Positions 10,956-23,272 of a stretch of 64,000 nt of DNA are shown piece after piece (position 1 is the stretch's first letter; each line of letters starts with the position of its first letter). The translations under genes were made by a program, and so were the position numbers. The notes under the pieces were generated by a model. That model saw only the letters and a program-made list of their open reading frames with translations, had not been told where the DNA came from and did not search any database. Source of the stretch: Halichoerus grypus (taxonomy: Eukaryota; Chordata; Mammalia; Carnivora; Phocidae); assembly GCF_964656455.1 (NCBI RefSeq), contig NC_135722.1, positions 108,816,234 to 108,880,233 on the forward strand, in the 5' to 3' direction.

Positions 10956-13332
10956 GTAAGGGTCAATCCTCCCACTGAGGTGCATGGCGGGCCCATGTCC
11001 TTGTGCCCAACGTTTGCTTTCTTCCTTGGTCAGGTTAGTTTGCAGACAACTTCCCAGTTCCTGGCCTCAGGGCCCCATTTCTGTATCAGTAGCTCTACTG
11101 CAAGTCTCCTGCTTCTTCCTTTTTGTCCTGGTCCTTTGACCTCAGGATCCTTCCTTTGATTGATGCTTACTTCCCATCCCGAATACGCCATACCTCCTTT
11201 GTGGAACTTCATGAGGACAGTCTGAAAAGCTTCATACTATATTCTCTAGTCATCCTGGCAAAGCACTGACTCAGTCTCTCTCTCTCTCTCAGTCTGTCTC
11301 TTTCCTTAAAGTCCAGGGCTCCCTGGGAACTTATGTAGTCATCTGACGTAAAGACTCAGATACTTTTTATAACATCTCTCCAAAATCTGACTCTCCAGGA
11401 GGAACAAAATATATTTCAGGGATGGTGGAACACTCAGAATAAATTCAGTGCTTACAGAAAAGTAAGGATTTTAAGTAGACTCTTCCTTCTAGGTACCTCC
11501 TCGCATTTTCTTTTGAGTAAGAGTGTCCACTAGTGTGGTTCTGGGCTGTGGACCATTCTGTGAGGCCCAGCCCCCTGGACCTCCAGTTCTTCTGAGAGCC
11601 CAAGACCAGGCGCAGACATCTGAACCACCCCTTCTGTGGTCACTTAGTCCCTGCACAGAGCAAAGATAGGAGCTCCAGTGGAGTCCAGCCCTGGTCTCTT
11701 AGGCACTTGCCAAAGCCATTTAGAAAGAGAAGATGTTCTTTGAAAATGAGAAGGCTTTTTTCCTGGGGATTGGCCTGGAGGCACTTGTCCAACCCACTGT
11801 GACATACTAGCCTGGAGTCTGCCGCTCCAGTTGTCACGTGTCCCTCCCCGGTCAGGCTCCTCATGGCTTCATCTCTCTCTCATCCATTGGCCAATTTCTG
11901 TAGGTCCATAGACTATGACAATGAGATATAATATTTGGATGCACATTAATGGGAGAGATCTTCCTAAAAGAAAGTTCTTGGTCATAAGAAGACCTACTTC
12001 CTATTGCCATAAAAAAGGCCTCCACCAGAGAATGTTCTTTTTTTTTTTTAAAGATTTTATTTGACACAGAGAGAGACACAGCGAGAGAGGGGACACAGCA
12101 GGGGGAGTGGGAGAGGGAGAAGCAGGCTTCCCGCGGAGCAGGGAGCCCGATGCGGGGCTCGATCCCAGGACCCTGGGATCACGACCTGAGCTGAAGGCAG
12201 ACGCTTAATGACTGAGCCACCCAGGTGCCCTCAGAGAATGTTCTTGAATTCACTGATGGTTAATGCATTCCAGCAGTCTAGGTGGGAAGGATGGGACAAA
12301 CTGTAGTGTGCTGCCTTGGGCTTGACGCTGTGACTCCCTCCATTCAGGGAAATGGACCATATTTTGTCTATGGAAATCCTGTCTTCAATAAGTACTATAA
12401 AATGAAGATTGGGGAGCATTTCTCATTTGTTAGCTTATGCCAATCCTGAAAGTTTCTGGAATAAACTTTTCAGGTGGATGTTGCCATACTGAGATCCTCG
12501 TAAAACCTTCAACAAATTTAAATTCAATTCTTGTCCTTAAAATCAACAATCATAAAAGTGACCCAAGAGGATCTATTAATAGGTTTGAGTGATTTTATGC
12601 AACCAAACACTGTAACTGCGCTTCCCACTGTTTTCCTCCTCTGAGTGTGGCTTCTGCCACTAGTATGATGGATGCAGATTATGGAGGTGATGGTCAGGGA
12701 TCCTGGCACATGCGTCCTCAGGTGGTGGCCTTTGTGGGCTGGAGGAGTAGCATACTTAGGAGCCCACAGATGATAAGGAAGACAGTTAGCATGTGTATCC
12801 TGGCTTGACCACCTTCCTGTTCAATGACACTTGGGAAACTGACTTAACACTGAGGGTTGGCCAGGGGGTCACCTCATCCTCATTTTCTGCTGTGGTAAAT
12901 CTTAGCGAAGCTAAGTGTCCATGTGCACATGCCTGTTCTTTTTCGTTTTCTCTCCGCAGTCCAGGCCAGCTCTGAGTGACACACGCAACATGGCACACTC
13001 CTGTTGGGCAGCAGTGGTCACCCCAGGAGCCACCTTGAGACAGGAGAATCAAGAGACCTCTTGATCTACATCAGTTGCTGTCTCCATTCCCCTTCATCTT
13101 AGAAAGCAGAAATGGAGAGTAGCTTGCAGACACTCCTTAGTTCTGCCTCCAGGGGGAAAGTTCAGTCAGCCGGGCTCGAGGCTCTGGCTTCTCAGTGACG
13201 GGTATGGTTCTAAGTTAGCTGCACCTTGAACAGGCCTGCAGAAGGTGTGTTCACTAGGGAGTGTCCAACAGGTCGGGCGAGATGACTTGGAGACGATAAG
13301 TGACTATTTTAATGTCCTGAATCTTTCCTCAG
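10956..13332. other. CASP1/4 intron 2
   Basis: It contains a minus-strand Can-SINE (12040-12232) and a (TC)n run near 11275-11293. Nothing else was recognised. Confidence 0.7.
12040..12232 (-). mobile_element. Can-SINE, minus strand, in CASP1/4 intron 2
   Basis: It has a poly(T) start, AAAGATTTTATTTGACA, a GAGA-rich stretch, the tRNA-like body reversed and the end ACTGAGCCACCCAGGTGCCC. Perfect 13-bp target duplications AGAGAATGTTCTT flank it at 12027-12039 and 12233-12245. Confidence 0.95.
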
Positions 13333-13392
13333 GTGCACCATCTGGAAGTCGACTTAACTCAGACTCTCAAGCAGCAATTCTTCCTTCACCAG
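13333..13392 (+). CDS. CASP1/4: CASP1/4 exon 3: caspase-1-type linker
   Basis: The 60-bp exon has acceptor TTTCCTCAG|GT and donor CACCAG|GTAACG, phase 1 to 1. It encodes a Ser/Pro-rich linker (APSGSRLNSDSQAAILPSP) corresponding to the human CASP1 segment just after the CARD. It joins in frame to exon 4, or directly to exon 5 if exon 4 is skipped. CASP12 also has a 60-bp exon here. Confidence 0.85.
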
Positions 13393-15064
13393 GTAACGGT
13401 ATTTTCCAAGCAAGAACATTTTTTGAACCTCATCTTTCTTGACATTAACTCTGTGTTCACAGGATGACCCCAGAGTGAGAGGGCGATAGGTTACTCTCAT
13501 GGATTGGTCCTATGCCTTTCTCTCTTCTTAATCTTTGTGCCTTAGCAGAGGCCATCCCTGTAGCTTTACCACCATGTTCATACTCACAAATCTAAATCTG
13601 TGTCCCAAACCTGACTACCCACTTGAATACCACACTTGACTATTCTAGTACCTACTGAACATACACGCTCATGTTTCCCTCAGGGAGCTGAGCTTGTCAT
13701 CCTTCCCCTACCTTGCTTCTCCTCTACTTGCCCCCATCCTGGGTAATGTCACCACTATCACCCAGTTAGTCAAACCAGAAACCTGAATTATCTTGGGTTT
13801 TCTTTTCCCTCACTTCCAACATTCCAGCAGTGGCCAAGCTTACTGATTCCTCTCTCAAATCCAGATCCTGCTCTCCACTTCTATTTCTGCTACTATATTT
13901 CAGAATCCTGATTCTTATAGTGGCCTATGGTTCTTCAGCCATAACTCCTACTATATTTTTCTTGTCATTAAAGAATTAAATCTATCCTTTTCCCCTATTG
14001 GACTTTAAACTTTATGAGGAAATTAGACACACCTGACTTATTTGTAGGTAAGATCCCATCACAGTAGTTGATTCAGTGTGCATGCAATAAATGTTTGTTA
14101 AAATACTATTTCACTAAATAATTTTGTCAAAATTGCTAGTATACTAGGCCATAAGAAAAATATCTGACACATGCCAACTGTGTTATAGATCTTGCTCTAT
14201 GGACTGTTTAGAGAGGAATGAACAAGACAAACAAGGTTCCTGCTTTTATTGCTCTTATAAAAATACACAAAATATGAAGGAATAGGTATTTAAGAATTTC
14301 CACCATTAAATTAAAGCTAGACAAAAATTTTGGGATGGAAATGACACTACACACAACCCTATCAGCTAAGATGATCCCAGACAGTAGTAAATTACCCTGG
14401 TGTCAAGTTAATCTATCATACGGAAAGATTAGTCATCAGATGATTTTCAATTAAGAATTCTTATTGAGATAAGTTCTTAAAATATTAGGGGTCTAGAGTC
14501 ATTCATTCATTTCTTCATTAATTTATGCATGCAGCAAGCATATAAGTATTTATAAGTATTTTAAGCACAAAGATGTGGGCATGAGATGTGGGTACAAAGA
14601 TATGGATTCAAAGACATTGTGCTTTTACCAAGGAAATTCAATACAGAAGAAAGAAAAGATCCTACAGTCTAGTGGAAAAAATTTACAGTTCTAGGCAACA
14701 GCATGGCCTTTCCTTGGAGCATATATTACAAACAGATTATCATCATCACTGTGAGAAAGAGAAATATGAAAGCAGTAGGTGGCCAGGAAGTTAGCATTAG
14801 GCCCAGTGTCACAGAAGAAAGATGAGAAGCTCCCTCCAAAAATCTTCAGTGGGGATGAATCATTAAACGCAGCCCAGTGTGAATTTGATGGCTCAGAGAA
14901 CTCTATGGATACGATGAAAGAGGACATACTTTATGGGGCAAATGGCGAAATAGACAGAAGGCATTTTCAGGGGTATTTCCCATAATGAGGAACTTTCTAG
15001 AGACAGGGCAAAACTCTTTAAGTTGTGCTTATAGTTAAAGGAGTGTTTGTATTTCTGACAAAAG
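13393..15064. other. Fusion-junction intron (CASP1 part to CASP4 part)
   Basis: This 1.67-kb intron is where CASP1-derived exons give way to CASP4-derived exons. I looked for remains of CASP1 protease exons and a CASP4 first exon and saw none. An L2-like 3' end (about 13950-14105, ending CAATAAATGTTTGTTAAAAT) is present. The rest is unassigned. Confidence 0.6.
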
Positions 15065-15316
15065 ACAAACATGACAAAAACCCATTTAAGATTTTGGAAA
15101 CTGTGGGCAAAGAACTCATTACTGGTGTTTTGCATGGCTTGTTGGAAAAAGATGTTCTGAAATTGGAGGAAGCAGAAAAGAAAAAATTTTATGATGCCAA
15201 ACCTGAAGACAAGCCCTGGGTCTTTCTGGACTCTGTGCGACAGAAACGGCAGGAGGCAGGTCAAGCCCTTGTCCAAACTTTCATTAAAACGGACAAATAT
15301 TCCACCAGTGTAAAAG
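15065..15316 (+). CDS. CASP1/4: CASP1/4 exon 4: caspase-4-type CARD
   Basis: The 252-bp exon encodes a second CARD (DKHDKNPFKILETVGKEL ... KKKFYDAKPEDKPWVFLDSV) that matches human CASP4, not CASP1. I chose the acceptor CTGACAAAAG|AC because it restores the family's usual exon start (G|AC after Met-Ala). TTATAG|TT at 15031/15032 would also stay in frame and add 11 residues. The donor is AAAAG|GTAAAC. The exon is phase 1 to 1 and a multiple of three, so skipping keeps the frame. The CASP4 CARD is known to bind bacterial lipopolysaccharide. Whether this second-position CARD still does so is open. Confidence 0.88.
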
Positions 15317-18300
15317 GTAAACTGAAATCACTTAACAATGGGTGTCTCAAGTTTTCCAGAATCTACTTAACACCAAGGCCCCTCCAGGGTCCTCCATAAT
15401 CCCACCATCCTTCCATTATTAATGTATAATTTTTTACTAAATCTGTCATCATCCTCTGAGAGGCCATCTTGCCTTTTGTGAGAGGGGATCCACTTTCCAA
15501 TTAGCTAAGAAGCTGAGTCGCTGTGCTTCCATTGCTCATAGAAAGAGCTGAGTGTGGACATGGTGTAGTAAAGGATATCCGCATGTGGACCCAGGTTCCG
15601 TCACTGTAGATACTCCATGATTTCATTCCAGCTCCTTAACCACCCTGGGCATCAGTCTCAGGATCTGGGAAACGGTGACAATTTTGGTAACTTCTTCACA
15701 GGCCAGGGACTTCGTGGCAGGCACAGGCTGACAACTCCGAAGACAGTAGCTCTCACCCAGAATTCTCCTCTGAACTCCAGATACATTTACCTCTCGCTAC
15801 ACATTCAACATTTCCATCCAAAGACTCCACTGACTTCACAAAACTAACATCTATAGAGTTAAACACTTGATTCCCCTCATCAGATCTGTTCTGAATTAGA
15901 CAGGACTATAATCCACCAAGTTTCTTCATCCAGAGCACAGGTGTTTTCTTCATGAGGGAATAGTAGCTCTCAGCAGAGTGCCAGCCACACAGCAGGCATG
16001 TAATGAACACAGGATGAATACAAGAGATAAAGAACAGGCATGCAGTAGATACTAGTTCTCAAAAGTATTACTTCGCTTCTAGTATTTAGACCTTTCTAGT
16101 GCTTACTCATTTCTGTACATTACAAAATATGATCAGGAGAACACTTGTAAAGTGTTCAATCTATTAAAACACTTTAATTCTGACCTAGATTGAATTATAA
16201 GTATTACTAGAACCTAAATAGCCCCTTGCCCAAGTTCACCAGTGACAGACTTGATTCACTACAGAGGTTAAGCTCAAATCCCAGTCCTGAAATCTCAGAG
16301 TTGATCAATAATAATAATAAGAAGAAGCAATAATAAACAAAATGCAATAGAAACTGTAGAGACCTCACTATAGCAAATATGCTTTTTCAACAAGTCCATG
16401 TGAGGCTCCCTGGGCGCTCTCTGCATGCGGGGGCCCCGGAGGAATCCCAGGGCTCCTGCAGGCCAGGAAGCTGGGTGAGCTGGGCTACCGGCATATGGAA
16501 AGACCTTGGCCAGGCCTTCTGGACACGGATACCATTCTGATACAACAAACTCATATATGTGCATTCTACGCAACGAGCACTGTTAGTCTTGGGAATAACT
16601 ACTTGGATGCCTACCTGCCAAGGGAGATGGCTCTGTTTTACCTTGGACCAGTCTCTTCCTTTTTGTATCAGTTTAAGGGGTTTCTTGAGCATTTCATTAA
16701 GTAACAGATAAGACAAACGTTAAAATTTTTATCTAAACTACGAATTCTCTCATTTCTTTCTGTGTGCTGCCAGGCAAATGGAACCCCCTTTGGGCAGCAG
16801 GCTGCACTACAGTATTTATTATGTTGTAATGAAAGATTCATTTTCATGCTAACTTTACTATTAAATGTGAGATAGACATCCTATGTAATTCTCAATTTTG
16901 TCTGCAAACACGGTATCTGTACACAGATACAAGATGGTCATTAGGAGCTGATGTTTGTTAATTAGGATGTTCACCAAACCTGGACACAACCTGGAAACAG
17001 AGGAGAATTTTGCTGAGAAAATTTACCCTCTGACCAGAGACTAGCCCAGGAGCCTGGACGTCCTCACACTGGTGGAATCTTCTGGAATACAAAGGGAGAG
17101 CAAATGTCTCTGTTTAAGAAATGTTCAGAAAGCCTGGTTTCTTTAAAGACTTATAATTGGCTGCATCTCCAGAGGTCAGGTTTTTAGCATTCAGTTTAGA
17201 AAGACATCTATCACAAAAATGTTATTTAAAAACTAATGGAAACAAATGAGTGAAACAGGAAAAAAAAGTATAAAATATAAAAACTGAAAATTTTGTACAG
17301 GATAACATTGCTTTTGTCATTTAAATAAAAGAAAATCAGAGGATTTCTTGGTTGGCTTGTGTCACTGAACACAAAGGTTTATTCCTTTCAGGGACAAAAT
17401 CCTTGTTACATTAGGTCTTGGCAAACTGCTAAATTCTGTTTATGGATTCCTCTTCCTCATTTCTCCAAGGGCGGGCTCAGGACTTTCCAAGCTTCTTGCA
17501 CAATCTCAGTTAAGTGAGGCCAAGCGGGGTCGGACAGTCCTACATTTCTCTAGAGATTAGGTCAGGATGAGTCAGAGACAAACTTCCCCAGGTGGGAGGA
17601 GGTATTTTCTCACATTTGAAAACATGGATTGAAAACTTCATGCTAGTTAGTTCGCACTTTGGGGGCAAGGACATCCAGAGCACATTAGGATCCCTGACAG
17701 ACAACCGTCTGGTCGACCCCGGACACAGGGCTGGTTACTAGATAGGTTTCTCCTTTAAGTCGCTGACTGTACATCTCGGTGAGGAGCCACCACAGTCTGT
17801 CTCCTCCACAAAGATCAAGCATCCGTGCACAGTTGAAGATTCCGTTCCCTGTGTGCACGGGTATCTGCACATGGTGCCTGGGGTGGGAGTGGACTCAGGA
17901 TTGTACACCGTCCGACAGGATAGCTACCAGCCACACCCAGCTACTCAGGGCTGCTCGTGACCAGTAACACACGTTGAGAGGATGAGATTTTGCATATATC
18001 ATGTTAAAATATATTACTCATATTAATTAATTTCATCTGTTTCTTTTTTGTTTCTTACCAAGGACATTACAAAATTTTGAATTGCACATGTGGCTCAATT
18101 TCATTTCTAAGGGACAGCACTCCAATAAATCTTAACCCAGGATGTTCTTGATCAGAGACAATAGAAGGTCCACGAGTGGACGAGTGAGGGCCCTAGAGTA
18201 AAACCATTGGAAAAATCAAACTGTTTTTGCTGAATATGGCAAGGCTAAATTTGACCCCAAATCATCAAGGTGTTTTCGTCAGAATTATCAGAAACCTATA

Positions 18301-18519
18301 CCTGCATTTTCGGGTGGATCTGCTTCCTCTACTAACAATCTTCCTGTTCTTTCCTACTCAAAAGACACGTCCTCACACTAGAGGTTAGACACACAATCAT
18401 AACCCCTACACGCTGGAAGATCTTTTTCCCATGATTTCCCTTCTCTGTCAGTATTCCTAAGGGAAAATTGGGTCACAAAGGCAGATATCCTAATTTATGA
18501 TCCGTGATGTATCCCGCAG
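15317..18519. other. CASP1/4 intron 4
   Basis: No exon-like segment was recognised. A MIR-like scrap lies near 16200-16290. A locally GC-rich stretch at about 16385-16500 runs into a segment open on both strands (16387-16716). Another GC-richer segment lies at 17640-17960. I could not assign either to a family. Confidence 0.5.
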
Positions 18520-18626
18520 GTCCCGAGGACATGCCTGGGCAACCTGAGCCAGAAGAATCTACAGATACTCTCAAGCTTTGTCCTCATGAAGAATTCATGA
18601 AACTGTATAATGAGAAGGCTGCAGAG
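18520..18626 (+). CDS. CASP1/4: CASP1/4 exon 5: caspase-4-type linker
   Basis: The 107-bp exon has acceptor ATCCCGCAG|GT and donor GCAGAG|GTGCTA, phase 1 to 0. It encodes the linker ending STDTLKLCPHEEFMKLYNEK, characteristic of CASP4/5. The donor is weaker than usual (GTGCTA). Confidence 0.9.
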
Positions 18627-19463
18627 GTGCTATGCTCAGTCCATGACATCGAGAATAAGAGAGAAACAAGTGTTTTCACTAATGACACGATTTCCTAAAA
18701 TGCTGATTGCAGAGTTGGGGAGTGGGGACAGTGGTAATCTTATCCATAGATACTCTGAGCAAGGAGGAAATCATGTGGCCTCCCACAGACTCCAATTCTC
18801 TTTCAACCCCATGACAGAATACAGATCTCTCATCTTGTTCATTTATTTGTTCTCGAATCTATTTGTTATTTATGACAATTTTAGCTGTAGTTACAGAAGC
18901 AAAATATTTATAAGAGAACATGGCTGAGTAACAGTTGTTTGCATTCTAGTTGAAAAGCCTAGACAAAAAGCATATTTTTTAAAAAAATATAATTAAAGTC
19001 TGCATAGCATTGTATGTTGATGCCTTAAAAAAAAAAAAAAAAAGTACCAAAATAATAATATTACCAAAGAAAAAAGACCCCTGATGTATTCATTTTTAGC
19101 TGGAGCCGGTGCCAAGTGTCTCCTGGCTTCTACAAAACTGGACTGAATGCTAAGAAAGACGACTAGGTGGAGAAGAGAGAGGAGGAGAGGGTAGGGAGCA
19201 GTCTAGTCTCCTGAAGATTCTTGAGTCACCATCCCAGCTATATACTGGGTCCTGCTGTGGGTTCTTAAAAGACAACTTACTTCCAATTTGCACTTCTTGC
19301 TACTGCCAACTCAATCCATTACAGAGAGACAGGAGGGCAATGTCTTCTGGTACAGGATGGGGCACAGGGCAGCTAAAGGAGCCCTGAGCACAGTAACAGT
19401 GACTGGTGGATGAGGGTGTCAAAGGAAATTAAGTCAAGCTCACTGTATATCCATTTCCTGCAG

Positions 19464-19637
19464 ATCTACCCAATAAAGGAGAAAAAGGATCGTACTCGTC
19501 TCGCTCTCATCATATGCAATATAGAGTTCGATCATCTTCCTCCCAGGGATGGGGCCAAACTTGACATCGCAGGGATGAGGAGTCTACTGGAGGGCCTTGG
19601 CTACAGTGTGGATGTGAAAGAGGACCTCACTGCTAAG
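19464..19637 (+). CDS. CASP1/4: CASP1/4 exon 6: protease p20, first part
   Basis: The 174-bp exon (58 codons, phase 0 to 0) has acceptor TTTCCTGCAG|AT and donor GCTAAG|GTAGGG. It encodes [19 protein letters not shown] and [15 protein letters not shown]. The Arg in RTRLALIIC is one of the substrate-binding residues in caspases. The match is to CASP4. Confidence 0.96.
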
Positions 19638-20783
19638 GTAGGGGCCCCTCACCCACCCCAAACATGTATATATTCAATACACATCCTACTACGAAGATGT
19701 TAGCTTTAGCATATTAGGCAAATACTTTGACATCCTTAGGCCATATTTGTGTGTGTGTTTAAAACATGAAAGTAAGAAACAGGGAAAATCTATGTCTTTT
19801 TTGAGCTCTAAATATCCTCAGTTCCATAACTGGACAAAGTGATTGGCATGTGTATCCAGACAATCCTTAGTTCCAAAGTGGGATGATTAGAACTCAGCCC
19901 CAACAGTCCCCAGAAAATCCTAGAGTGATGTATATTTCATAGACGTGTACTCACCGTGTACATATCGAGTCCCAACTGTGTCCCAGGGGCACTTCCTGGC
20001 ATTGGGCACAGGTCTGTGAATGAGACAGGAAGCTCCCAGCTGCAGTGCTCTGGGCTCGCTTGGTGCAGGATAATCGTACCATAAGCAAAACAGAAAATTT
20101 CACAGCTTTGGTGCGTCTCTGTAAGAGTGAAAAGAAAGTTAAAAGTGAGTGAAAAGAAAGTTAAAACTAAGTAAAAAGGAAGCAGGAGAGCAAACTGGTG
20201 AGTGGGGATCCCAGCAAACATGATGTCAGATGGGATCTTTGGGGAGTTACTGCAGGAGCAGACACATGAGTATGGGGACCCACACAGCTCTGGACAGCTG
20301 CGGATGAACTGCATCTGGAACTGAATGGGAGCCACACAGTAGCTGCACAGCAAGACCGGGGTGGCTGGAGACCGGGGGAGATGAGGCAGGGGGAGGGAGG
20401 GGTGTTTGTACATCAGAGGTTTGATCTTATTCTAAGCACAGTGGGAAGGTTTTATGGGATCTGGTAGGATGCATTTATGACCCAAGGTTCTTATCAAGTA
20501 ATGAGAGGAAAGAGAGACAGAAAGGAAAAAGTACCTAAGTGACAAAAAGTGACTGTCAAATATATCAAGAGGAGTTTATACAATGTCATCAGGAGTGGAA
20601 AGTTCTAACCACTGCTCCATTATAGAAAGAAAGATCAGACAGCCGCCCTCGAGCAAGCAGTGCGTGAAGGCATAGCGAGTGGAACATTCTGGATGTTTCT
20701 TACACTGCTGCTCAGGATAAGCAGGAGGTGAGACCAACTGAAATGCTTCTCCTATCAAAGTGAGCTCTGGAGGTCTTTTTCAG

Positions 20784-21018
20784 GATATGGAGTCAGCGCT
20801 GAGGGCATTCGCCGCCCGCCCAGAGCACAAGTGCTCAGACAGCACGTTCCTGGTGCTCATGTCTCACGGAATCCTGAGTGGAATCTGCGGGACTGCCTTC
20901 AGCCCGGAAAACCCGGATGTGCTACCTTATGACACCATCTTCCAGATCTTCAACAACCGTAACTGCCTCAACCTCAGGGACAAACCCAAGGTCATCATCA
21001 TCCAGGCCTGCAGAGGTG
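20784..21018 (+). CDS. CASP1/4: CASP1/4 exon 7: protease p20 with catalytic His and Cys
   Basis: The 235-bp exon has acceptor CTTTTTCAG|GA and donor AGGTG|GTGAGT, phase 0 to 1. It carries the catalytic His in [14 protein letters not shown] (nt 20865-20867) and the catalytic Cys in QACRG (nt 21009-21011), plus [12 protein letters not shown]. All active-site residues expected here are present. Confidence 0.97.
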
Positions 21019-21943
21019 GTGAGTTCTGAGATGGAAACCCCAACGGTCATGAAGGTGTCTGGGGAGAACTGTGATGTGTGCTTTGTTTCTAGAGGAGACG
21101 ATCTTCGACCCCTTTCAGGGCAAATAAACTAGACTGAATTAGTAGGAAACTCCCCTGAGGGGGCTGGTATCATGAGCATTTGTCCCATCGGCTGACAAAT
21201 TTCTGTTCAACTTAATCCAGGGGAAGTGGTGAAGAAGACCACCAGAATTACTAAATTGAAGCTAAACATAAATATCCAAATCCTGGGACAAAATGATTTT
21301 AATGAGGGCTTTCCTTGTTAATGTTTTACAGTCATTTTGACAATCTCTGGCTTGAGAAAAATTTCCTTTGAAAGTGAGCATATTATGTAATAGCAGCATC
21401 CTTTTTTTTTTAATCAGGCATATTGAAAGGGAAGTGAGTAGGAAGGTGAGGGAACTTGGGATGGCAGTCAAAAGAAACTTCTTTTTTCCTGACTTCCGAC
21501 TGTCCTTTAGCTTTGTAGAGCAATGTTTGGGGGGAAAAGGAAACAAACATAATTTACCTAAAAAATGTAACTATGCTCTCTGAAATTAGGCAACTAAGGC
21601 TTTAACTTCTATTCTCTTAGTAAATGGTTTCTTCTAGTTTTGTGATGCTGTCAGCATTAATTGGCACATTGCTGAAGGACCCTAGAGAAAGGCAGAGCAC
21701 TGTGTGTGTGTGTGTCTGTGTGCGTGCACGTGTGTGTGTGCGTGTGTGTGTGCGCGTGTGTGTGTGCACGTGTGTGTGCGTGTGTATGTGTGCACGTGTG
21801 TGTGTGCGTGTGTGCGTGCACGTGTGTGTGTGTGCGTGTGTGTGCCTAACTGGTTGGAATAACTACTTAAAAACAAAGAGGTGGGCAATTGCTCTAGTCA
21901 TCCTGAGAGGCACACAGTGTGTAGAAAGTTGATATCTCCACAG
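21019..21943. other. CASP1/4 intron 7 with a long TG/CG microsatellite
   Basis: Besides the alternating purine-pyrimidine repeat at 21702-21844, nothing was recognised. Confidence 0.7.
21702..21844. repeat. (TG)n/(CG)-interrupted microsatellite
   Basis: About 140 bp of almost uninterrupted alternating pyrimidine-purine sequence (TGTGTG with CGTGCACGTG interruptions) sits in intron 7. The repeated GCACGTGTG segments contain CACGTG E-box cores. Long reading frames here (Val-Cys or Thr-His repeats) are by-products of the repeat. Confidence 0.95.
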
Positions 21944-22087
21944 AAAGTCTTGGGGAAGTGTGGGTCAGTGACTCACCAGCGGCCTCAACCAACAGCTTCT
22001 CACATCGACCTCTGCTCCTGGAGAGTGATGCCGTCCAGAGGGTCCACATTGAGAAGGACTTCGTTGCTTTCTGCTCCTCGACCCCAC
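21944..22087 (+). CDS. CASP1/4: CASP1/4 exon 8: interdomain linker and p10 start
   Basis: The 144-bp exon has acceptor ATCTCCACAG|AA and donor CCCCAC|GTATGT, phase 1 to 1. It encodes GEVWVSDSP, a Ser-rich linker with Asp residues (WVSD, LESD) that are candidate self-cleavage positions, then VHIEKDFVAFCSSTP. The LESD-AVQ region aligns with the linker of human CASP4 where autoprocessing occurs. Actual cleavage is inferred. Confidence 0.9.
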
Positions 22088-23272
22088 GTATGTGTCTTTC
22101 CAGTGCACACAGAGATTTGTGGGCCTGAGGCCACCTCTGAATGATTCTAGAAAATCAACATAGGCTCCGTGCAGCAATGAGCCAAAGTAAATTTTAAGTC
22201 TTGTCGATATATTTTAAATCTTGTCTCGTCTGTTCTATGGGGATGAAGCCTCTGTTTTTCCCCTTGCTTTCTAAGACTGTGCTTTTATTATAAGTGCTGT
22301 GCTTTACAGTCAAAGGTACACCAAACATTAAAACAACCTAATGCAAGGAACCCCCTTTATCATATACCATTTTAAAACAAATGACTGATTCGTTTTTCTA
22401 CTAAATCCATTCAACATTTTGAGAAGAGTTTTCATGGGTCCTGGGACTGGCTGCCCTTTCTCAGGTGATCAAGTGCAAGCCTTCTGCTCCGTGCTCCCCG
22501 TCTGGTGCTGTCTGGATGGCGCTATCACACGCCCCGGGACAATGGGGATGCCCCTCTAAAAGAAGTAGGAAATGATACCTGGGGGCTTATTTGACCTACT
22601 AACAGTAGAGCAGTGTTTAGTTTTTGACCTCTACGTAATCATCTGAAGAAGCCTTACATTGGGTGTTTCTAATTTGCAAATTTTTCTTTTCAGTCTTTTT
22701 AAACCACTTTATAGAAATATGACTGACATATGCTAGGACTTAATGAGTTTGGAGATAAGTATTATCTGTGAAACCAGCACCAAAATCCATGCCATAAACA
22801 TATCCATCCCCTCCAAAAGTTTCCTTTGGGTCTGTTCACCTATTTTGTTTATTATATTGTGAAAGACAGCACAGTATATAATCTATAAATGGCCACCTGT
22901 GTAAATGTGGCAACATTCTTGAATCCTTCTATTCTTTCCTCTGTAAAATGGGATAATTTCAGTTATCTCTCAAGCCTCTTTTGAAAGCCAAGTGCATGAA
23001 CATAGGGCACGTAATTAAAAGTCAGTCAGTCCTAAGAATATAATGCAACCACTGTGCCGTCTCCTGCGGTTCTGATGAGCTGCCCTGTTAGTTCAGCCTC
23101 TGCTAGTTTTTCGTTTGTTTGCTTCTTATCTGTGCAAAATGAGTTAATGTTGGGTTATAGCTGCTTCTCCTAAACACATCAAGATAACTACCAAGCTATG
23201 CTTTAGAAAAAACTGTAAACAAAATAAGAGTGAAGGCCACAGCCCAAGGCTTACCACTTCCTGTCTTCATAG
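22088..23272. other. CASP1/4 intron 8
   Basis: Unique-looking AT-rich sequence. No repeat family or exon recognised. Confidence 0.5.

Noticed and set aside
15032..15064. CASP1/4 exon 4 starting at TTATAG|TT
   Set aside because: It is in frame but adds residues unlike the family. CTGACAAAAG|AC gives the standard CARD start. Not excluded.
21624..21932. Val-Cys-rich and Thr-His-rich frames on both strands
   Set aside because: Produced by the TG/CG microsatellite.
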